Positions 1-7,676 are shown, numbered from the stretch's first letter. The stretch: 64,000 bases of DNA from Paucidesulfovibrio longus DSM 6739 (GCF_000420485.1 NZ_ATVA01000017.1:1-64000), one strand, 5' to 3'. Notes: a model not told the origin generated them from the sequence alone. A program made the numbers and translations.

Positions 1-10
1 GGAGGGGGGT

Positions 11-49
11 CCGGGGGGAACCCTTTCTGCAAGAAAGGGTTCCCCCCGG
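11..49. repeat. Perfect 18-bp inverted repeat (hairpin)
   Basis: Positions 11-28 (CCGGGGGGAACCCTTTCT) and 32-49 are exact reverse complements separated by a 3-nt loop. No T-run follows on either strand, so a simple intrinsic terminator is not clear. It lies 22 bases before the first gene and may end a transcript that enters from outside the window, or be an intergenic palindrome like the larger mosaic repeats further on. Confidence 0.7.
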
Positions 50-71
50 AAGATTCTTCCAAGGATTCGCC

Positions 72-782
72 ATGCTCGACGACAACGCTCTGATTCTTGA
101 TTTTCTGCGCCGGACCATGGCGCACTACGGCCTTTGGTTCGCCGAGGCCGTGCACCAGGTCGGCCTGCCCCTGGCCCTGGAGGCCGAGCGCGAGGCGGGC
201 GACCGCTGGCTGGCCATCGCGCTCAAGCGTCTGGCCAAGACCACGGGCCAGCCCATGAAGGACGGGCTGCCCGCGTTTTTGGCCGACATGGACGAGCAGA
301 AGAAAACGGCCCTGCTGGAAACCCTGGCCGTGAACTGGCTGGCGGCGGACGGCGTCTGGTTCCAGGCCATCGAGACGCGCGCGGGCATGCACGACGCCAA
401 GCGCGCCAACGACACCTGCTGGTCGCGCTTTTCGCCGCTGGAGGCCGCGCGCATCAAGGCGCTGCTGGAGCTGGAAGATGAGGCCGGGCTGGCGGGGCTC
501 AAGGCGGCCCTGGGCTGCCGCCTCTACGCGCGCATCAACGAGCAGGAAATCGTGGACGAGGGCGATGCGGGCTTCACCTTCCGCATGACCCGCTGCCGCG
601 TGCAGGACGCCCGCACGCGCAAGGGCCTGCCCGACTATCCCTGCAAGTCCGGCGGCTGCGTGGAATACACCAGCTTCGCCCGGACCATCGACCCGCGCAT
701 CAAGACCGAATGCATCGCCTGCCCGCCGGACGAGCATCCGGCGGAATGGGTCTGCGCCTGGCGGTTCGAGATCGGCAAGTAG
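72..782 (+). CDS. DUF6125-like cytosolic protein
   Basis: This 236-residue soluble protein has no signal peptide or membrane segment. Its C-terminal third has conserved-looking Cys and charged positions (MTRCRVQDAR, YPCKSGGCVEYT, RTIDPRIKTECIACPPDEHP) that resemble the DUF6125 family, which is related to the L-2-amino-thiazoline-4-carboxylate hydrolase fold. No enzymatic activity can be assigned with confidence. The ATG at 72 is preceded by AAGGA at a good distance. The gene stands alone, convergent with the small gene that follows. The family call is from memory of the motif and was not searched. Confidence 0.75.
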   Translation: MLDDNALILDFLRRTMAHYGLWFAEAVHQVGLPLALEAEREAGDRWLAIALKRLAKTTGQPMKDGLPAFLADMDEQKKTALLETLAVNWLAADGVWFQAIETRAGMHDAKRANDTCWSRFSPLEAARIKALLELEDEAGLAGLKAALGCRLYARINEQEIVDEGDAGFTFRMTRCRVQDARTRKGLPDYPCKSGGCVEYTSFARTIDPRIKTECIACPPDEHPAEWVCAWRFEIGK

Positions 783-815
783 GCGAAATGAAGCGGGCGG
801 CGGGCGCGGGCCGGG

Positions 816-1028
816 CTATTCGCCCTCGCCCTTTGCCGCTTCCATGTAGGATTCCTTGAAGATCAGCTTGGTGGCCAGCTCGTCGCAGGCTTCGCCCAGG
901 TCCATGATCCGTTCCAGAAAATCCAGTATTTCCACGCGCTGTCCTTCCTCGCCGTTGTCGAATTCAAAGGCGAGGTCGCCGCTCTGGACGTAGTTTTCTA
1001 TTTTCTCCAAATATTCCGAAAAGATCAT
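816..1028 (-). CDS. Small acidic protein, unknown function
   Basis: A 70-residue acidic protein begins MIFSEYLEKIENYVQ and is predicted to be mostly helical. A longer frame runs upstream, but that part lies antisense to rlmH, so the ATG at 1028 is the sensible start. It sits 77 bases downstream of rlmH on the same strand and is probably co-transcribed with it. I do not recognise a family. The amphipathic composition and lack of a signal peptide suggest a cytosolic accessory protein. Confidence 0.65.
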   Translation of the reverse strand: MIFSEYLEKIENYVQSGDLAFEFDNGEEGQRVEILDFLERIMDLGEACDELATKLIFKESYMEAAKGEGE

Positions 1029-1105
1029 TGTCGCTCCGAAGGGGTGGAAGGGTTGAACGGCTCGCGGATACGCAGCGTGGCGCGGGCTTGCCCGCGTCCT
1101 CGCGC

Positions 1106-1573
1106 CTAGTCGTGATGATACGGCAGTCCCCTGTTGATGCTCGCGGCGCGGTAGAGCTGCTCCAGGAGCATGACCCGGCAGAGTTCGTGGGGCCAGGTGG
1201 CCTTGCCGAGCGCGAAGAGCAGGTCCGCACGCTTGCGGACCTCGTCCGTATGGCCGAACGGCCCGCCGATGACGAAACAGGGCGTGCGGCCGGGATCCTC
1301 GGTCCAGCGTTGCAGGTTCGCGGCCAGGGTCCGGGAGGGCAGTTCCTTGCCGCGCTCGTCGAGGATCACGGCGATGTCCTTGGGGTCCAGCGCGTCGAGC
1401 AGGGCGCGGCCCTCGCGCTGGCGCTTCTCCTCCGGCGGCAGCTTGCTCGGCGCGTCCTTCAGCTCCACGATCTCCAGCTTGTGGAAATGGCCGAGCTTTT
1501 TGACGTAGTGTTCTGCCGCGTCGCGGAAGAAGGGCTCCTTGAGCTTGCCCACGAAGAGGCACTTCACGCGCAC
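1106..1573 (-). CDS. rlmH: 23S rRNA (pseudouridine1915-N3)-methyltransferase RlmH
   Basis: This 155-residue protein matches RlmH in length and motifs. It has an N-terminal beta strand (MRVKCLFVGKLKE), the SAM-binding trefoil-knot loop FVIGGPFGH near residue 100, and the family's C-terminal tail ending YHHD. RlmH is a SPOUT methyltransferase that modifies pseudouridine 1915 in helix 69 of 23S rRNA on the assembled 70S ribosome. The gene starts 2 bases after the stop of the upstream phosphoesterase gene on the same strand, so the two are almost certainly one transcript. Confidence 0.95.
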   Translation of the reverse strand: MRVKCLFVGKLKEPFFRDAAEHYVKKLGHFHKLEIVELKDAPSKLPPEEKRQREGRALLDALDPKDIAVILDERGKELPSRTLAANLQRWTEDPGRTPCFVIGGPFGHTDEVRKRADLLFALGKATWPHELCRVMLLEQLYRAASINRGLPYHHD

Positions 1574-1575
1574 GG

Positions 1576-2247
1576 TCAGACCTGCCTGAGCGTGCCGGTC
1601 ACGCCGCCGTTGTCCGGCTCGACGACCACGTAGCCGCCCTGGGCGAGCATGCCCGGATTGATGACCTTGGTGCGGCCGATGCGGTCCTCACCTTCGGACT
1701 CGTGAATATGCCCGCTGATGCAGAGTGCGGGCTGCGTCTCCTCCAGAAAGGCGCGCACGGCCGCGCTGCCGACATGCCCGCCGGAGGTCAGCCGGTCCGC
1801 GCGGGTGTCCAGCGGCGGGGTGTGGATCACGGCCACCAGCTCGTCGTAATCGCGGGCCTTGGCGTGCGTCTCGCGAATCCAGGCGTCGATCTGGCGGTCC
1901 GAGACCTCGCTCGGCGTGCCGAAGGGCGTGGGCGTGGAAAAGCCCACCCCGAACGCGCCGATCCTGCGGCCCACGAGTCCCGGAAACAGGTCCACCACGT
2001 TCAGATGCAGGTTCGCGTTCCTGTCCACCAGGAAGTCGTGCACGGCCTGGGTGTCCATGTTGCCGATCTGGGCCAGCACGCGCGGGTTGCGCCGGGTCAG
2101 CTCCGCCCAGATGCGGCGGATCTGCGGCTCGCCGCCCCGGTTGGTCAGGTCGCCGCTGACGATGATCCCCTCGGCCTGTTCCAGGTCGGGGATCCTCTCG
2201 ATCATGCCCGTGCTCTCGTGCACGTCGCCGAAGGCAATCCAAAACAT
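1576..2247 (-). CDS. Calcineurin-like metallophosphoesterase
   Basis: A 223-residue protein carries the metallophosphoesterase signature: GDVH near residue 7, SGDLTNRG near 31, GNMD near 62 (replacing the usual GNHD/E) and GHIHE near 179. The family uses two metal ions to cleave phosphoesters; the substrate here is unknown. The start at 2247 gives the canonical N-terminus MFWIAFGDVHES. Longer frames upstream run antisense to the cyclo-ligase gene and were discarded. The gene is divergent from the cyclo-ligase with 117 bases between them, which must hold both promoters, and is followed directly by rlmH. Confidence 0.85.
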   Translation of the reverse strand: MFWIAFGDVHESTGMIERIPDLEQAEGIIVSGDLTNRGGEPQIRRIWAELTRRNPRVLAQIGNMDTQAVHDFLVDRNANLHLNVVDLFPGLVGRRIGAFGVGFSTPTPFGTPSEVSDRQIDAWIRETHAKARDYDELVAVIHTPPLDTRADRLTSGGHVGSAAVRAFLEETQPALCISGHIHESEGEDRIGRTKVINPGMLAQGGYVVVEPDNGGVTGTLRQV

Positions 2248-2364
2248 GTTCCGCTCCTTGCCCGGTCCGCGCCCGCAAAGCGAAAGCGCACGAGCCGGGG
2301 CTTGTTGTCCGTCCGGAGTTAGCATAAACAGGATGCTGGAGGCACGCAACGGCTTGAGGACGAC

Positions 2365-2949
2365 ATGACCAAGAAGGACAAGGTTCGACGAACGCTCATT
2401 GAACAACGGCGTTGCATGGGCCAGGACGAGGTTTCGGAAAAAAGCGCGGCCATCGTGGCCCGCATCCGCGAGACCCTGGCCTGGAAGAACGTGCGACAGG
2501 CCCTGGTGTACTGGCCCACCCAGAACGAGGTGGACACCAGGCCGCTCATCGTGGAACTCTGGCAGCGGGGCGCAAGCGTGCTCCTGCCGAGATGCCGCCC
2601 AGGCCAGCCCGGCGTCATGGACGTGGCCTGCGTCAGCTGCGAGGCCGACCTCGCGCCCGGCGCCTATCAGATCATGGAGCCCGGTTCGGGCTGCCGCATC
2701 GTGGACATCCAGGCCGAAGACTTCGCGCCCGACCTCGCCCTCATTCCGGGCGTTGGCTTCGACCGCGACTGTTTCCGCGTCGGCTTCGGCGGCGGCTACT
2801 ACGACCGCATGCTCGAAGGCCCGCAAATGGGACGCGCGCTCAAATTCGGCCTCTGCTACTCCTTTCAGGTCGTAGGCAAGCTCCCCGTGGACGACTGGGA
2901 CAGGCCCGTGAACGCGGTCTGCACCGAGGAGGAACTGTGGTACAGATAG
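2365..2949 (+). CDS. 5-formyltetrahydrofolate cyclo-ligase
   Basis: This 194-residue enzyme converts 5-formyl-THF and ATP to 5,10-methenyl-THF in the one-carbon cycle. The motif RVGFGGGYYDRML near residue 140 is the hallmark of the MTHFS/YgfA family, and the N-terminal lysine-rich helix KKDKVRRTLIEQRR fits as well. The start ATG at 2365 yields the usual length. The last 13 bases overlap the GTG start of the next gene, so the pair is translationally coupled. Many bacteria have 6S RNA beside this gene, but the 117-base upstream gap is too short for it here. Confidence 0.92.
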   Translation: MTKKDKVRRTLIEQRRCMGQDEVSEKSAAIVARIRETLAWKNVRQALVYWPTQNEVDTRPLIVELWQRGASVLLPRCRPGQPGVMDVACVSCEADLAPGAYQIMEPGSGCRIVDIQAEDFAPDLALIPGVGFDRDCFRVGFGGGYYDRMLEGPQMGRALKFGLCYSFQVVGKLPVDDWDRPVNAVCTEEELWYR

Positions 2950-3677
2950 CCTTTATCCCGTTCGAATTTCCGGAGATCCCAGGGATAGGCTGCGCCTTTT
3001 CCTCGCGCCGGGGCGGAGCCAGCCGGCTCCCCTACCATTCCGCGAACCTCTCCTACGACGTGGGCGACGACCCGGACCACGTGGACGAAAACCGGGCCTG
3101 CCTGCAAAACCGCTTCCGGCTCAAGGCGCTCGTGGACTGCACCCAGGTCCACGGCGACGACATGCGCCTGGACGCGAAGCCCGGCATGCGCTGCGAGGCC
3201 GACGGCCTGACAACCGCCGAGCCAGGCATCGGCCTGATGATCAAGACCGCCGACTGCCAGCCCATCCTCCTGGCCCACGAGTCCGGAAAATACGCGGCGG
3301 CCCTGCACGCGGGCTGGCGCGGCAACAAGATCAACTTCCCGGCCACGGGCGTGCGCGTCTTCTGCGAGCATTACGGGCTGAAACCCTCCGAGCTGCTCGC
3401 AGTGCGCGGCCCCTCCCTCGGCCCGGACCAGGCCGAATTCCAGAACTTCGAGGACGATTTCGGCCCCGGATTCGAGCCCTGGTTCAACCCCGAAACCCGG
3501 ACCATGAACCTCTGGGAGCTGACCCGCCACCAACTGGCCGAGGCCGGACTCGCGCCCGAGCGCATCTTCGGCCTGGACCTCTGCACCAAGTCGCGCGAGG
3601 AGGATTTCTTCTCCTACCGCCGCGACAAGACCACCGGCCGACAGGCCGGAATCATCTGGATCAAGAGCCCGATTTAG
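2937..3677 (+). CDS. pgeF: Purine nucleoside phosphorylase/laccase-domain protein (PgeF/YfiH)
   Basis: The 246-residue protein has the LACC1/YfiH fold signatures: QVHG, KTADCQPILL and HAGWRG, which supply the zinc-binding His, Cys and His. The family has purine nucleoside phosphorylase and adenosine deaminase activity and was formerly called polyphenol oxidase. I chose the GTG at 2937 because GAGGAGGA lies just upstream and the N-terminus VQIAFIPFEFP begins the conserved domain. The frame continues upstream only as a shadow of the cyclo-ligase. It overlaps the preceding stop by 13 bases. Confidence 0.88.
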   Translation: MVQIAFIPFEFPEIPGIGCAFSSRRGGASRLPYHSANLSYDVGDDPDHVDENRACLQNRFRLKALVDCTQVHGDDMRLDAKPGMRCEADGLTTAEPGIGLMIKTADCQPILLAHESGKYAAALHAGWRGNKINFPATGVRVFCEHYGLKPSELLAVRGPSLGPDQAEFQNFEDDFGPGFEPWFNPETRTMNLWELTRHQLAEAGLAPERIFGLDLCTKSREEDFFSYRRDKTTGRQAGIIWIKSPI

Positions 3678-3690
3678 ATTTCTTGGGAAA

Positions 3691-3881
3691 AGAATGCCTC
3701 CGGCGGCCAGAGGGCCCGCGGCCCTCTGGACTCCCTTTCTGCGGCAAAAAGCGATGCTGCGCATCCGCTTTTCGCCGCGAGCAGGGGCTATGGCAGGCTC
3801 TTTCTTGCGGCGCGACCAGCGCCGCCGAATGGGATTCCAAAGGGGCATTGCCCCTTTGGCCGCCGGAGGCGCATCTTCTTC
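3691..3881. repeat. Palindromic mosaic repeat, copy A
   Basis: The element starts with GAATGCCTCCGGCGGC and ends with the inverted GCCGCCGGAGGCGCATC. Just inside each end is a hairpin (CAGAGGGCCCGCGGCCCTCTG on the left; AAAGGGGCATTGCCCCTTT on the right). A further imperfect hairpin around GCGATGCTGCGCATC lies in the middle. Copies B, C and D in this window share the ends and the layout but not the stem sequences. It occupies most of the gap between pgeF and hisI. Nothing else was seen in 3678-3930. Confidence 0.8.
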
Positions 3882-3932
3882 CCCCTGAATTCACCTGATC
3901 GTCACCTCGTCCCCTCCCCGCATCGGGAGGCC

Positions 3933-3996
3933 CTGGTGTATGTCCCTTGCGGGCTGCGGCGTGATGGGCTAAGGAATTGGGTTCCCGATACACCAG
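3933..3996 (+). promoter_or_regulatory. Candidate structured leader upstream of hisI
   Basis: CTGGTGTAT at 3933-3941 pairs exactly with ATACACCAG at 3988-3996. The enclosed 46 bases can form two small hairpins (CCC-TTGC-GGG and GGAA-TTGGG-TTCC), giving a three-way-junction shape. The closing stem ends 4 bases before the GAGG ribosome-binding site of hisI, so stem formation could affect translation. It matches no riboswitch class I can recall. A plain inverted-repeat operator is the alternative. Confidence 0.35.
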
Positions 3997-4008
3997 ATGA
4001 GGAAGACC

Positions 4009-4383
4009 ATGCGACCCGACTTCAAGAAAATGAACGGATTGGTGCCTGCCATCGCGCAGGATGCGGACACGGGCGAAGTCCTGATGATGGCCTACATGAA
4101 CGAGGCCTCCTGGGACAAGACGCTGGAGACCGGCGAGGTCCATTATTGGAGCCGCAGCCGCCAGGAGCTCTGGCACAAGGGCGGCACGTCCGGCCATGTG
4201 CAGAAGGTCCGCTCCATACGCCTGGACTGCGACGACGACACCATCCTGGTGCTGGTCGAGCAGCTGGGCGGCGCGGCCTGCCACAAGGGCTATCGCTCCT
4301 GCTTCTACCGCGAGCTGAAGGACGGCGTCGTTTCCGAATGTTCGCCCGTGGTCTTCGACCCCAAGGAGGTCTACAAAAAATGA
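4009..4383 (+). CDS. hisI: Phosphoribosyl-AMP cyclohydrolase
   Basis: HisI opens the purine ring of phosphoribosyl-AMP in step three of histidine synthesis. The 124-residue protein shows the family motifs [22 protein letters not shown], the metal-binding region RLDCDDDT and [14 protein letters not shown], which supply the Zn and Mg ligands. I chose the ATG at 4009 because GAGG sits 6 bases upstream; an ATG at 3997 has no ribosome-binding site. There is no fused HisE domain. The TGA stop overlaps the hisG start as ATGA, so the two are translationally coupled. Confidence 0.95.
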   Translation: MRPDFKKMNGLVPAIAQDADTGEVLMMAYMNEASWDKTLETGEVHYWSRSRQELWHKGGTSGHVQKVRSIRLDCDDDTILVLVEQLGGAACHKGYRSCFYRELKDGVVSECSPVVFDPKEVYKK

Positions 4384-5258
4384 ATGACAAGAAGCTGCGC
4401 CTCGGCGTTCCCAAGGGCTCGCTCCAGGAAGCGACCATCAAGCTTTTCGATAAGGCCGGCTGGCAGATCCGCACCCATGCGCGCAACTACTTTCCGGACA
4501 TCAACGACCCGGAGATCAAGTGCAGCCTGGCCCGCGCTCAGGAAATGGCCACCTACGTGCAGAACGGCACCTTCGACGTGGGCCTGACGGGCAAAGACTG
4601 GGTTCTGGAATGGGACGCGGACGTGGTCGTGGTCGATGACCTGATCTACTCCAAGGTCTCCAACCGCCCGGCCCGCTGGGTGCTCTGCGTCAAGGGCGAC
4701 TCGCCCTTCAAGCGCCCGGAGGATCTGGACGGCTGCAAGGTGGCCACGGAACTCGTGGGCTTCACCAAGAACTATTTCAACTCCCTGGGCGTGAAGGTGG
4801 ACGTCTCCTTCTCCTGGGGCACCACCGAGGCCAAGGTGGTCGAGGGCCTCTGCGACGCCATCGTGGAGATCACCGAGACCGGCACCACCATCAAGGCCAA
4901 CGGGCTGCGGATCATCGCGGAGCTGATGCAGACCAACACCCAGCTCATCGCCAACAAGGACGCCTGGAACGATCCCTGGAAGCGCAAGAAGATCCAGAAC
5001 ATCAACCTCCTGCTCCAGGGCGCCCTGCGCGCGGACAAGATGGTCGGCCTGAAGATGAACATGCCCAAGGCCAAGCTGGCCGAGGCCAACGGCGCGCTGC
5101 CCGCGCTGACCTCCCCCACCGTGGCCGAGCTGAAGAACCCGGACTGGGTTTCCGTGGAAATCATCGTGGAGGAGGCCATCGTCCGCGAAATCATTCCCCA
5201 GCTCAAGGAGCTGGGCGCAGAAGGCATCATCGAATACCCGCTGAACAAGGTCATCTAG
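4380..5258 (+). CDS. hisG: ATP phosphoribosyltransferase, long form
   Basis: HisG joins ATP and PRPP in the first committed step of histidine synthesis. At 292 residues this is the long form, with a C-terminal ACT-like regulatory domain from about residue 215 ([12 protein letters not shown] to the end), so it should be hexameric and histidine-inhibited without HisZ. The motifs [17 protein letters not shown] and [16 protein letters not shown] are typical. The ATG at 4380 overlaps the hisI stop by 4 bases. Only hisI and hisG are here; the rest of the pathway lies elsewhere. Confidence 0.95.
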   Translation: MNDKKLRLGVPKGSLQEATIKLFDKAGWQIRTHARNYFPDINDPEIKCSLARAQEMATYVQNGTFDVGLTGKDWVLEWDADVVVVDDLIYSKVSNRPARWVLCVKGDSPFKRPEDLDGCKVATELVGFTKNYFNSLGVKVDVSFSWGTTEAKVVEGLCDAIVEITETGTTIKANGLRIIAELMQTNTQLIANKDAWNDPWKRKKIQNINLLLQGALRADKMVGLKMNMPKAKLAEANGALPALTSPTVAELKNPDWVSVEIIVEEAIVREIIPQLKELGAEGIIEYPLNKVI

Positions 5259-5267
5259 TTTCGGGCC

Positions 5268-5301
5268 GGGGCGCGAAAGACCGCACTGTTTTTCGCGCCC
5301 C
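5268..5301. terminator. Stem-loop after hisG, terminator-like
   Basis: GGGGCGCGAAA (5268-5278) pairs exactly with TTTCGCGCCCC (5291-5301) around a 12-base loop, 10 bases after the hisG stop. There is no T-run 3' of the stem, so it may stabilise the mRNA end or end transcription weakly rather than act as a standard intrinsic terminator. Confidence 0.45.
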
Positions 5302-5326
5302 AGCCATCAAGGCTTGAGGAGCGCGA

Positions 5327-5491
5327 ATGCTGACGAAAATCGCCATTATCCTGGCGTTGCTGGTTATCCTGATCGGATCGCTCCGCAACCGAAAGTCCGA
5401 GCGCCCCAGCCGGACCACGAACGTCCTGCTCTGCATCATCGCCGCACTGCTCGCCCTGTCCATTCTCACCCACTTCATCCGGACCTCCTAA
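5327..5491 (+). CDS. Small two-TM membrane protein, unknown
   Basis: This 54-residue frame has two hydrophobic segments, at about residues 4-18 (KIAIILALLVILIGS) and 33-50 (NVLLCIIAALLALSILTH), separated by a basic loop RNRKSERPSR. A GAGGAG site lies just upstream of the ATG. It sits between hisG and an EamA transporter on the same strand, 33 bases before the latter, so it may be co-transcribed with it. The hairpin-like topology resembles small stress or assembly membrane proteins. No family is recognised. Confidence 0.6.
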   Translation: MLTKIAIILALLVILIGSLRNRKSERPSRTTNVLLCIIAALLALSILTHFIRTS

Positions 5492-5524
5492 CCGTCCAGG
5501 TTTCCTAAACGCGAGGAGATTCCC

Positions 5525-6457
5525 TTGCTCGGCACCTATCTTCGGCTCGTGGCCACCATGACCCTCTGGGGCGGCACCTTCATCGCCGGGCGGCTGCTCG
5601 CCGACATCGGCCCGGCCACGGCCTCGCTGATGCGTTTCGCCGTGGCCTCGCTGTTCATGCTCGCGCTCTGCTGGCGGCTGGAAGGGCGCGCCCCGCGGCT
5701 GTCGCGCGGCCAGATCGTCCCGGTGCTGCTCCTCGGACTCACCGGCATCTTCCTCTACAACATCTTCTTCCTCACGGGCCTGAAGACCGTCACCGCGGGC
5801 CGGGCCTCCCTGATCATCGCGGGCAACCCCGCGCTCATCGCGGTGCTGGCCGCCATCTTCTTCAAGGAGCCCTTCGGACGGGTCAAGATCCTGGGGCTGG
5901 CCCTGTCCATCCTCGGCGCGCTGGTGGTCATCTCGCGCGGCGAGCTGGGCGCGATCATGGGCCAGGTCAAGATCGGCGACCTGTTCATCTTCGGCTGCGT
6001 CTTCGCCTGGAGCAGCTACACCGTGCTCGGCAAGAAGGTCATGAACGGCCTCTCGCCCGTGGCCGCCGTGACCTGGTCCTGCCTCGCGGGCATGCTTTAT
6101 CTCTTCCCCCTGGCCCTGCGCGAGGGGCTGGCCGCCAACCTCGCCGCCGCCAACAGCGTGGAATGGGCGAGCATGGCCTACCTGGGCGTGTTCGGCACAG
6201 GCGTGGGCTTCTCCTGGTACTACCAGGGCGTGAAGACCCTGGGCGCGGGCCGCGCCGGAGTCTTCATCAACCTCGTGCCCGTCAACGCCGTGCTCATGGG
6301 CTGGCTGCTGCTCGGCGAAGCCGTGGACCTCTCCCTGGCCATCGGCGCGGCGCTGATCTTCACGGGCGTGTATCTCGTCAACCGCCCGGCCCGCCGCGAC
6401 CACGCGCACGCCCAGGCCGCAACGCACCAGCCGGACCCCGCGCCTATCGCGCGCTGA
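5525..6457 (+). CDS. EamA (DMT superfamily) transporter
   Basis: The 310-residue protein has about ten hydrophobic helices arranged as two EamA repeats, which is the layout of drug/metabolite exporters such as RhtA and YdcZ relatives. Motifs include LWGGTFIAGRLL in TM1 and the second-repeat signature VFAWSSYTVLGKKV. A hydrophilic tail rich in Ala, His and Pro ends the protein. The start is a TTG at 5525 with GAGGAG 6 bases upstream; no in-frame ATG fits as well. The substrate cannot be predicted. A clear terminator follows at 6503. Confidence 0.85.
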   Translation: MLGTYLRLVATMTLWGGTFIAGRLLADIGPATASLMRFAVASLFMLALCWRLEGRAPRLSRGQIVPVLLLGLTGIFLYNIFFLTGLKTVTAGRASLIIAGNPALIAVLAAIFFKEPFGRVKILGLALSILGALVVISRGELGAIMGQVKIGDLFIFGCVFAWSSYTVLGKKVMNGLSPVAAVTWSCLAGMLYLFPLALREGLAANLAAANSVEWASMAYLGVFGTGVGFSWYYQGVKTLGAGRAGVFINLVPVNAVLMGWLLLGEAVDLSLAIGAALIFTGVYLVNRPARRDHAHAQAATHQPDPAPIAR

Positions 6458-6502
6458 CCGCTCCGGCTCGTCCGCGACTCGTCCGCGACAAAGCCGCAAT
6501 AT

Positions 6503-6539
6503 GGCCGCACGGCAGCAACGCCTGCGGCCTTTTGCTTTT
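6503..6539 (+). terminator. Intrinsic terminator after the EamA gene
   Basis: GGCCGCA (6503-6509) pairs with TGCGGCC (6523-6529), with an inner GGC/GCC pairing, and is followed by TTTTGCTTTT. It lies 46 bases after the EamA stop. Confidence 0.75.
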
Positions 6540-6570
6540 CCGCAGGCATGCAAGCTTGGCCCCTGCTCGA

Positions 6571-6640
6571 CCTGTCTGCCCCCGCCTGTCTGCCCCCGCC
6601 TGCCTGCCCCCGCCTGCCTGCCCCCGCCTGCCTGCCCCGA
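6571..6640. repeat. Five 14-bp tandem repeats
   Basis: Five head-to-tail units of CCTGYCTGCCCCCG fill 6571-6640. The first two have T and the next two C at the variable position, and the last unit is degenerate at its end (CCCCGA). There are no spacers, so this is not a CRISPR array. Copy number may vary by slippage. Confidence 0.9.
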
Positions 6641-6808
6641 AATTCAAATTTTTTGCCCACCACCGCCCCCCCGGCAACGCTGACCCCCCGCGAAATCACC
6701 GCCGCCAAGCCAGGACACGGCAGGCCGCGCTCCGAAGTTTACATTTTTTCTTATTATATCACAGCATCTTATAGCCGGACTGCACGACTCAAGCTCCCGG
6801 CGCGCGAA

Positions 6809-6857
6809 AATTTGTACCTGAACAAGGCGCTCTGCTCCCACGTTCAAGATTTTTTAC
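6809..6857 (+). promoter_or_regulatory. Putative enhancer (UAS) modules of sRNA unit 1
   Basis: AATTTGTAC (6809-6817) and GTTCAAGATTTTTTAC (6842-6857) recur upstream of the second unit at exactly the same distances: 147 and 114 bases before the TGGCAC of the sigma-54 promoter. The sequence between and after the modules is not conserved, so these islands look like protein-binding sites. The position fits binding of a sigma-54 enhancer-binding protein. Confidence 0.55.
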
Positions 6858-6955
6858 CAAAAAACTCTGCCAGCCCGGCATGGGCAAAACCAGAGCAAGA
6901 CACAACAGCTTGTTTTTATGCGATTTATTTTCTTATTTGCTTTTATGGCGGGCTT

Positions 6956-6970
6956 TGGCACGAGCGTTGC
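6956..6970 (+). promoter_or_regulatory. Sigma-54 promoter of sRNA unit 1
   Basis: TGGCACGAGCGTTGC matches the -24/-12 consensus TGGCACG-N4-TTGC at every conserved base, with exactly 10 bases between GG and GC. Transcription should start about 12 bases downstream, near 6982. No gene start follows within reach; a short hairpin-terminated RNA does. Confidence 0.85.
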
Positions 6971-6981
6971 TATATTAGAAT

Positions 6982-7050
6982 TATCCTTCACAATTCCTTC
7001 CTTCACGAGAAATTTACAGGCTCCCCCCTTCAGGGAGCCTTTCTCGTTTC
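6982..7050 (+). ncRNA. Putative sigma-54-dependent small RNA, copy 1
   Basis: The predicted RNA of about 70 nt starts near 6982. It has a pyrimidine-rich 5' part with repeated CCUUC (UCCUUC, UCCUUCCUUC) and ends in an 8-bp hairpin (7018-7025 with 7033-7040, loop CCCUUCA). An outer stem CGAGAAA (7006-7012) with UUUCUCG (7040-7046) extends it. The 5' part and the loop are complementary to Shine-Dalgarno-like GAAGG, suggesting an antisense riboregulator of translation. It is almost identical to the copy at 7677, while the DNA outside promoter, RNA and UAS has diverged. The final U-run is short and interrupted, so the 3' end is the least certain part. Confidence 0.65.
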
Positions 7051-7072
7051 CAGGCCCTGGGAAAAGAGCGAA

Positions 7073-7318
7073 GAGGCCTCCGGCGGCCAGAGGGCCCGCG
7101 GCCCTCTGGACTCCCTTTTTGCGTCGAAGCCCGATGCTGCGCAGGCGCAGCATCGGGCTTCGACGCGAACGGCCTCCCCGGATATGGAGTTCTCTCAGGC
7201 GCTCTCGCAGCCTTGGCGCATCCCTTGCGCGGCGCTGGCCGGATGCGAAGCATCGGACAGCGCCGCCGAACGGGGTTCCAAGGGGCCGCGGGCCCCTTGG
7301 CCGCCGGAGGCATTCTTT
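7073..7318. repeat. Palindromic mosaic repeat, copy B
   Basis: This copy has the same ends as copy A (GGCCTCCGGCGGC and GCCGCCGGAGGCATTC). Inside are a left hairpin GAGGGCCCGCGGCCCTC, a long perfect hairpin around 7113-7162 (arms GTCGAAGCCCGATGCTGCGC), an imperfect hairpin GGCGCTG...CAGCGCC, and a right hairpin CAAGGGGCCGCGGGCCCCTTG. Stem sequences differ from copy A but pairing is kept. It lies between the two sRNA units. Confidence 0.8.
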
Positions 7319-7503
7319 CTTCTCCCCGCACCGGGCCGAATCCAATTTTTTCAACTCCGCTGTCGCCGTCCCGGCCTGCGCCCTGGACTTTTTTGCGCCC
7401 TGCCCTGTGGCCTGCGCTGTTTCGCCTCGCATTTGCTCGAAAATTATCCTGCGATTACAGGATGTTTTTGCCGCGATTTCGCACGGAGCACGCTGGTTCC
7501 AAG

Positions 7504-7552
7504 AATTTGTACTCGGATCCGGGCCGGGCACCGCCCGTTCAATAATTTTTAC
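7504..7552 (+). promoter_or_regulatory. Putative enhancer (UAS) modules of sRNA unit 2
   Basis: AATTTGTAC (7504-7512) and GTTCAATAATTTTTAC (7537-7552) stand 147 and 114 bases before the TGGCAC at 7651, exactly as in unit 1. The 24 bases between the modules differ between the units, so only the putative binding sites and their spacing are conserved. Confidence 0.55.
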
Positions 7553-7650
7553 TCATTCGCACTCCCTCGGACCTGCCCGGCAAGCAATTCGTATCAGCAA
7601 CACACTGCAAAATCAGGATAAAAAAATATTCTGCCTGCCAACTGCAACTT

Positions 7651-7665
7651 TGGCACGAGCGTTGC
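7651..7665 (+). promoter_or_regulatory. Sigma-54 promoter of sRNA unit 2
   Basis: The same perfect TGGCACGAGCGTTGC as in unit 1 is present, and identity continues through the initiation region (TATATTAGAATTATCC). The predicted start is near 7677. The DUF4911 gene starts 140 bases further on, beyond the hairpin. Confidence 0.85.
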
Positions 7666-7676
7666 TATATTAGAAT

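Noticed and set aside
2248-2364. 6S RNA next to the 5-formyl-THF cyclo-ligase gene
   Set aside because: The gap is 117 bases, too short for a ~180-nt 6S RNA, and no long closing stem with a central bubble was seen.
3934-3951. Sigma-54 promoter before hisI (TGG...TTGC)
   Set aside because: The GG to GC distance is 12 rather than 10 bases and the -24 element is poor.
3933-3996. tRNA or known riboswitch in the hisI leader
   Set aside because: There is no anticodon arm or T-loop pattern, and the conserved cores of the purine, ZTP, SAM and THF riboswitches that I can recall are absent.
6571-6640. CRISPR-like repeats
   Set aside because: The 14-bp units are directly adjacent with no spacers and there are no cas genes.
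6548-7621. A 357-codon plus-strand frame through the gene-free region
   Set aside because: It runs across the tandem repeat, a small-RNA unit and a palindromic repeat, with composition changing abruptly and no family resemblance.
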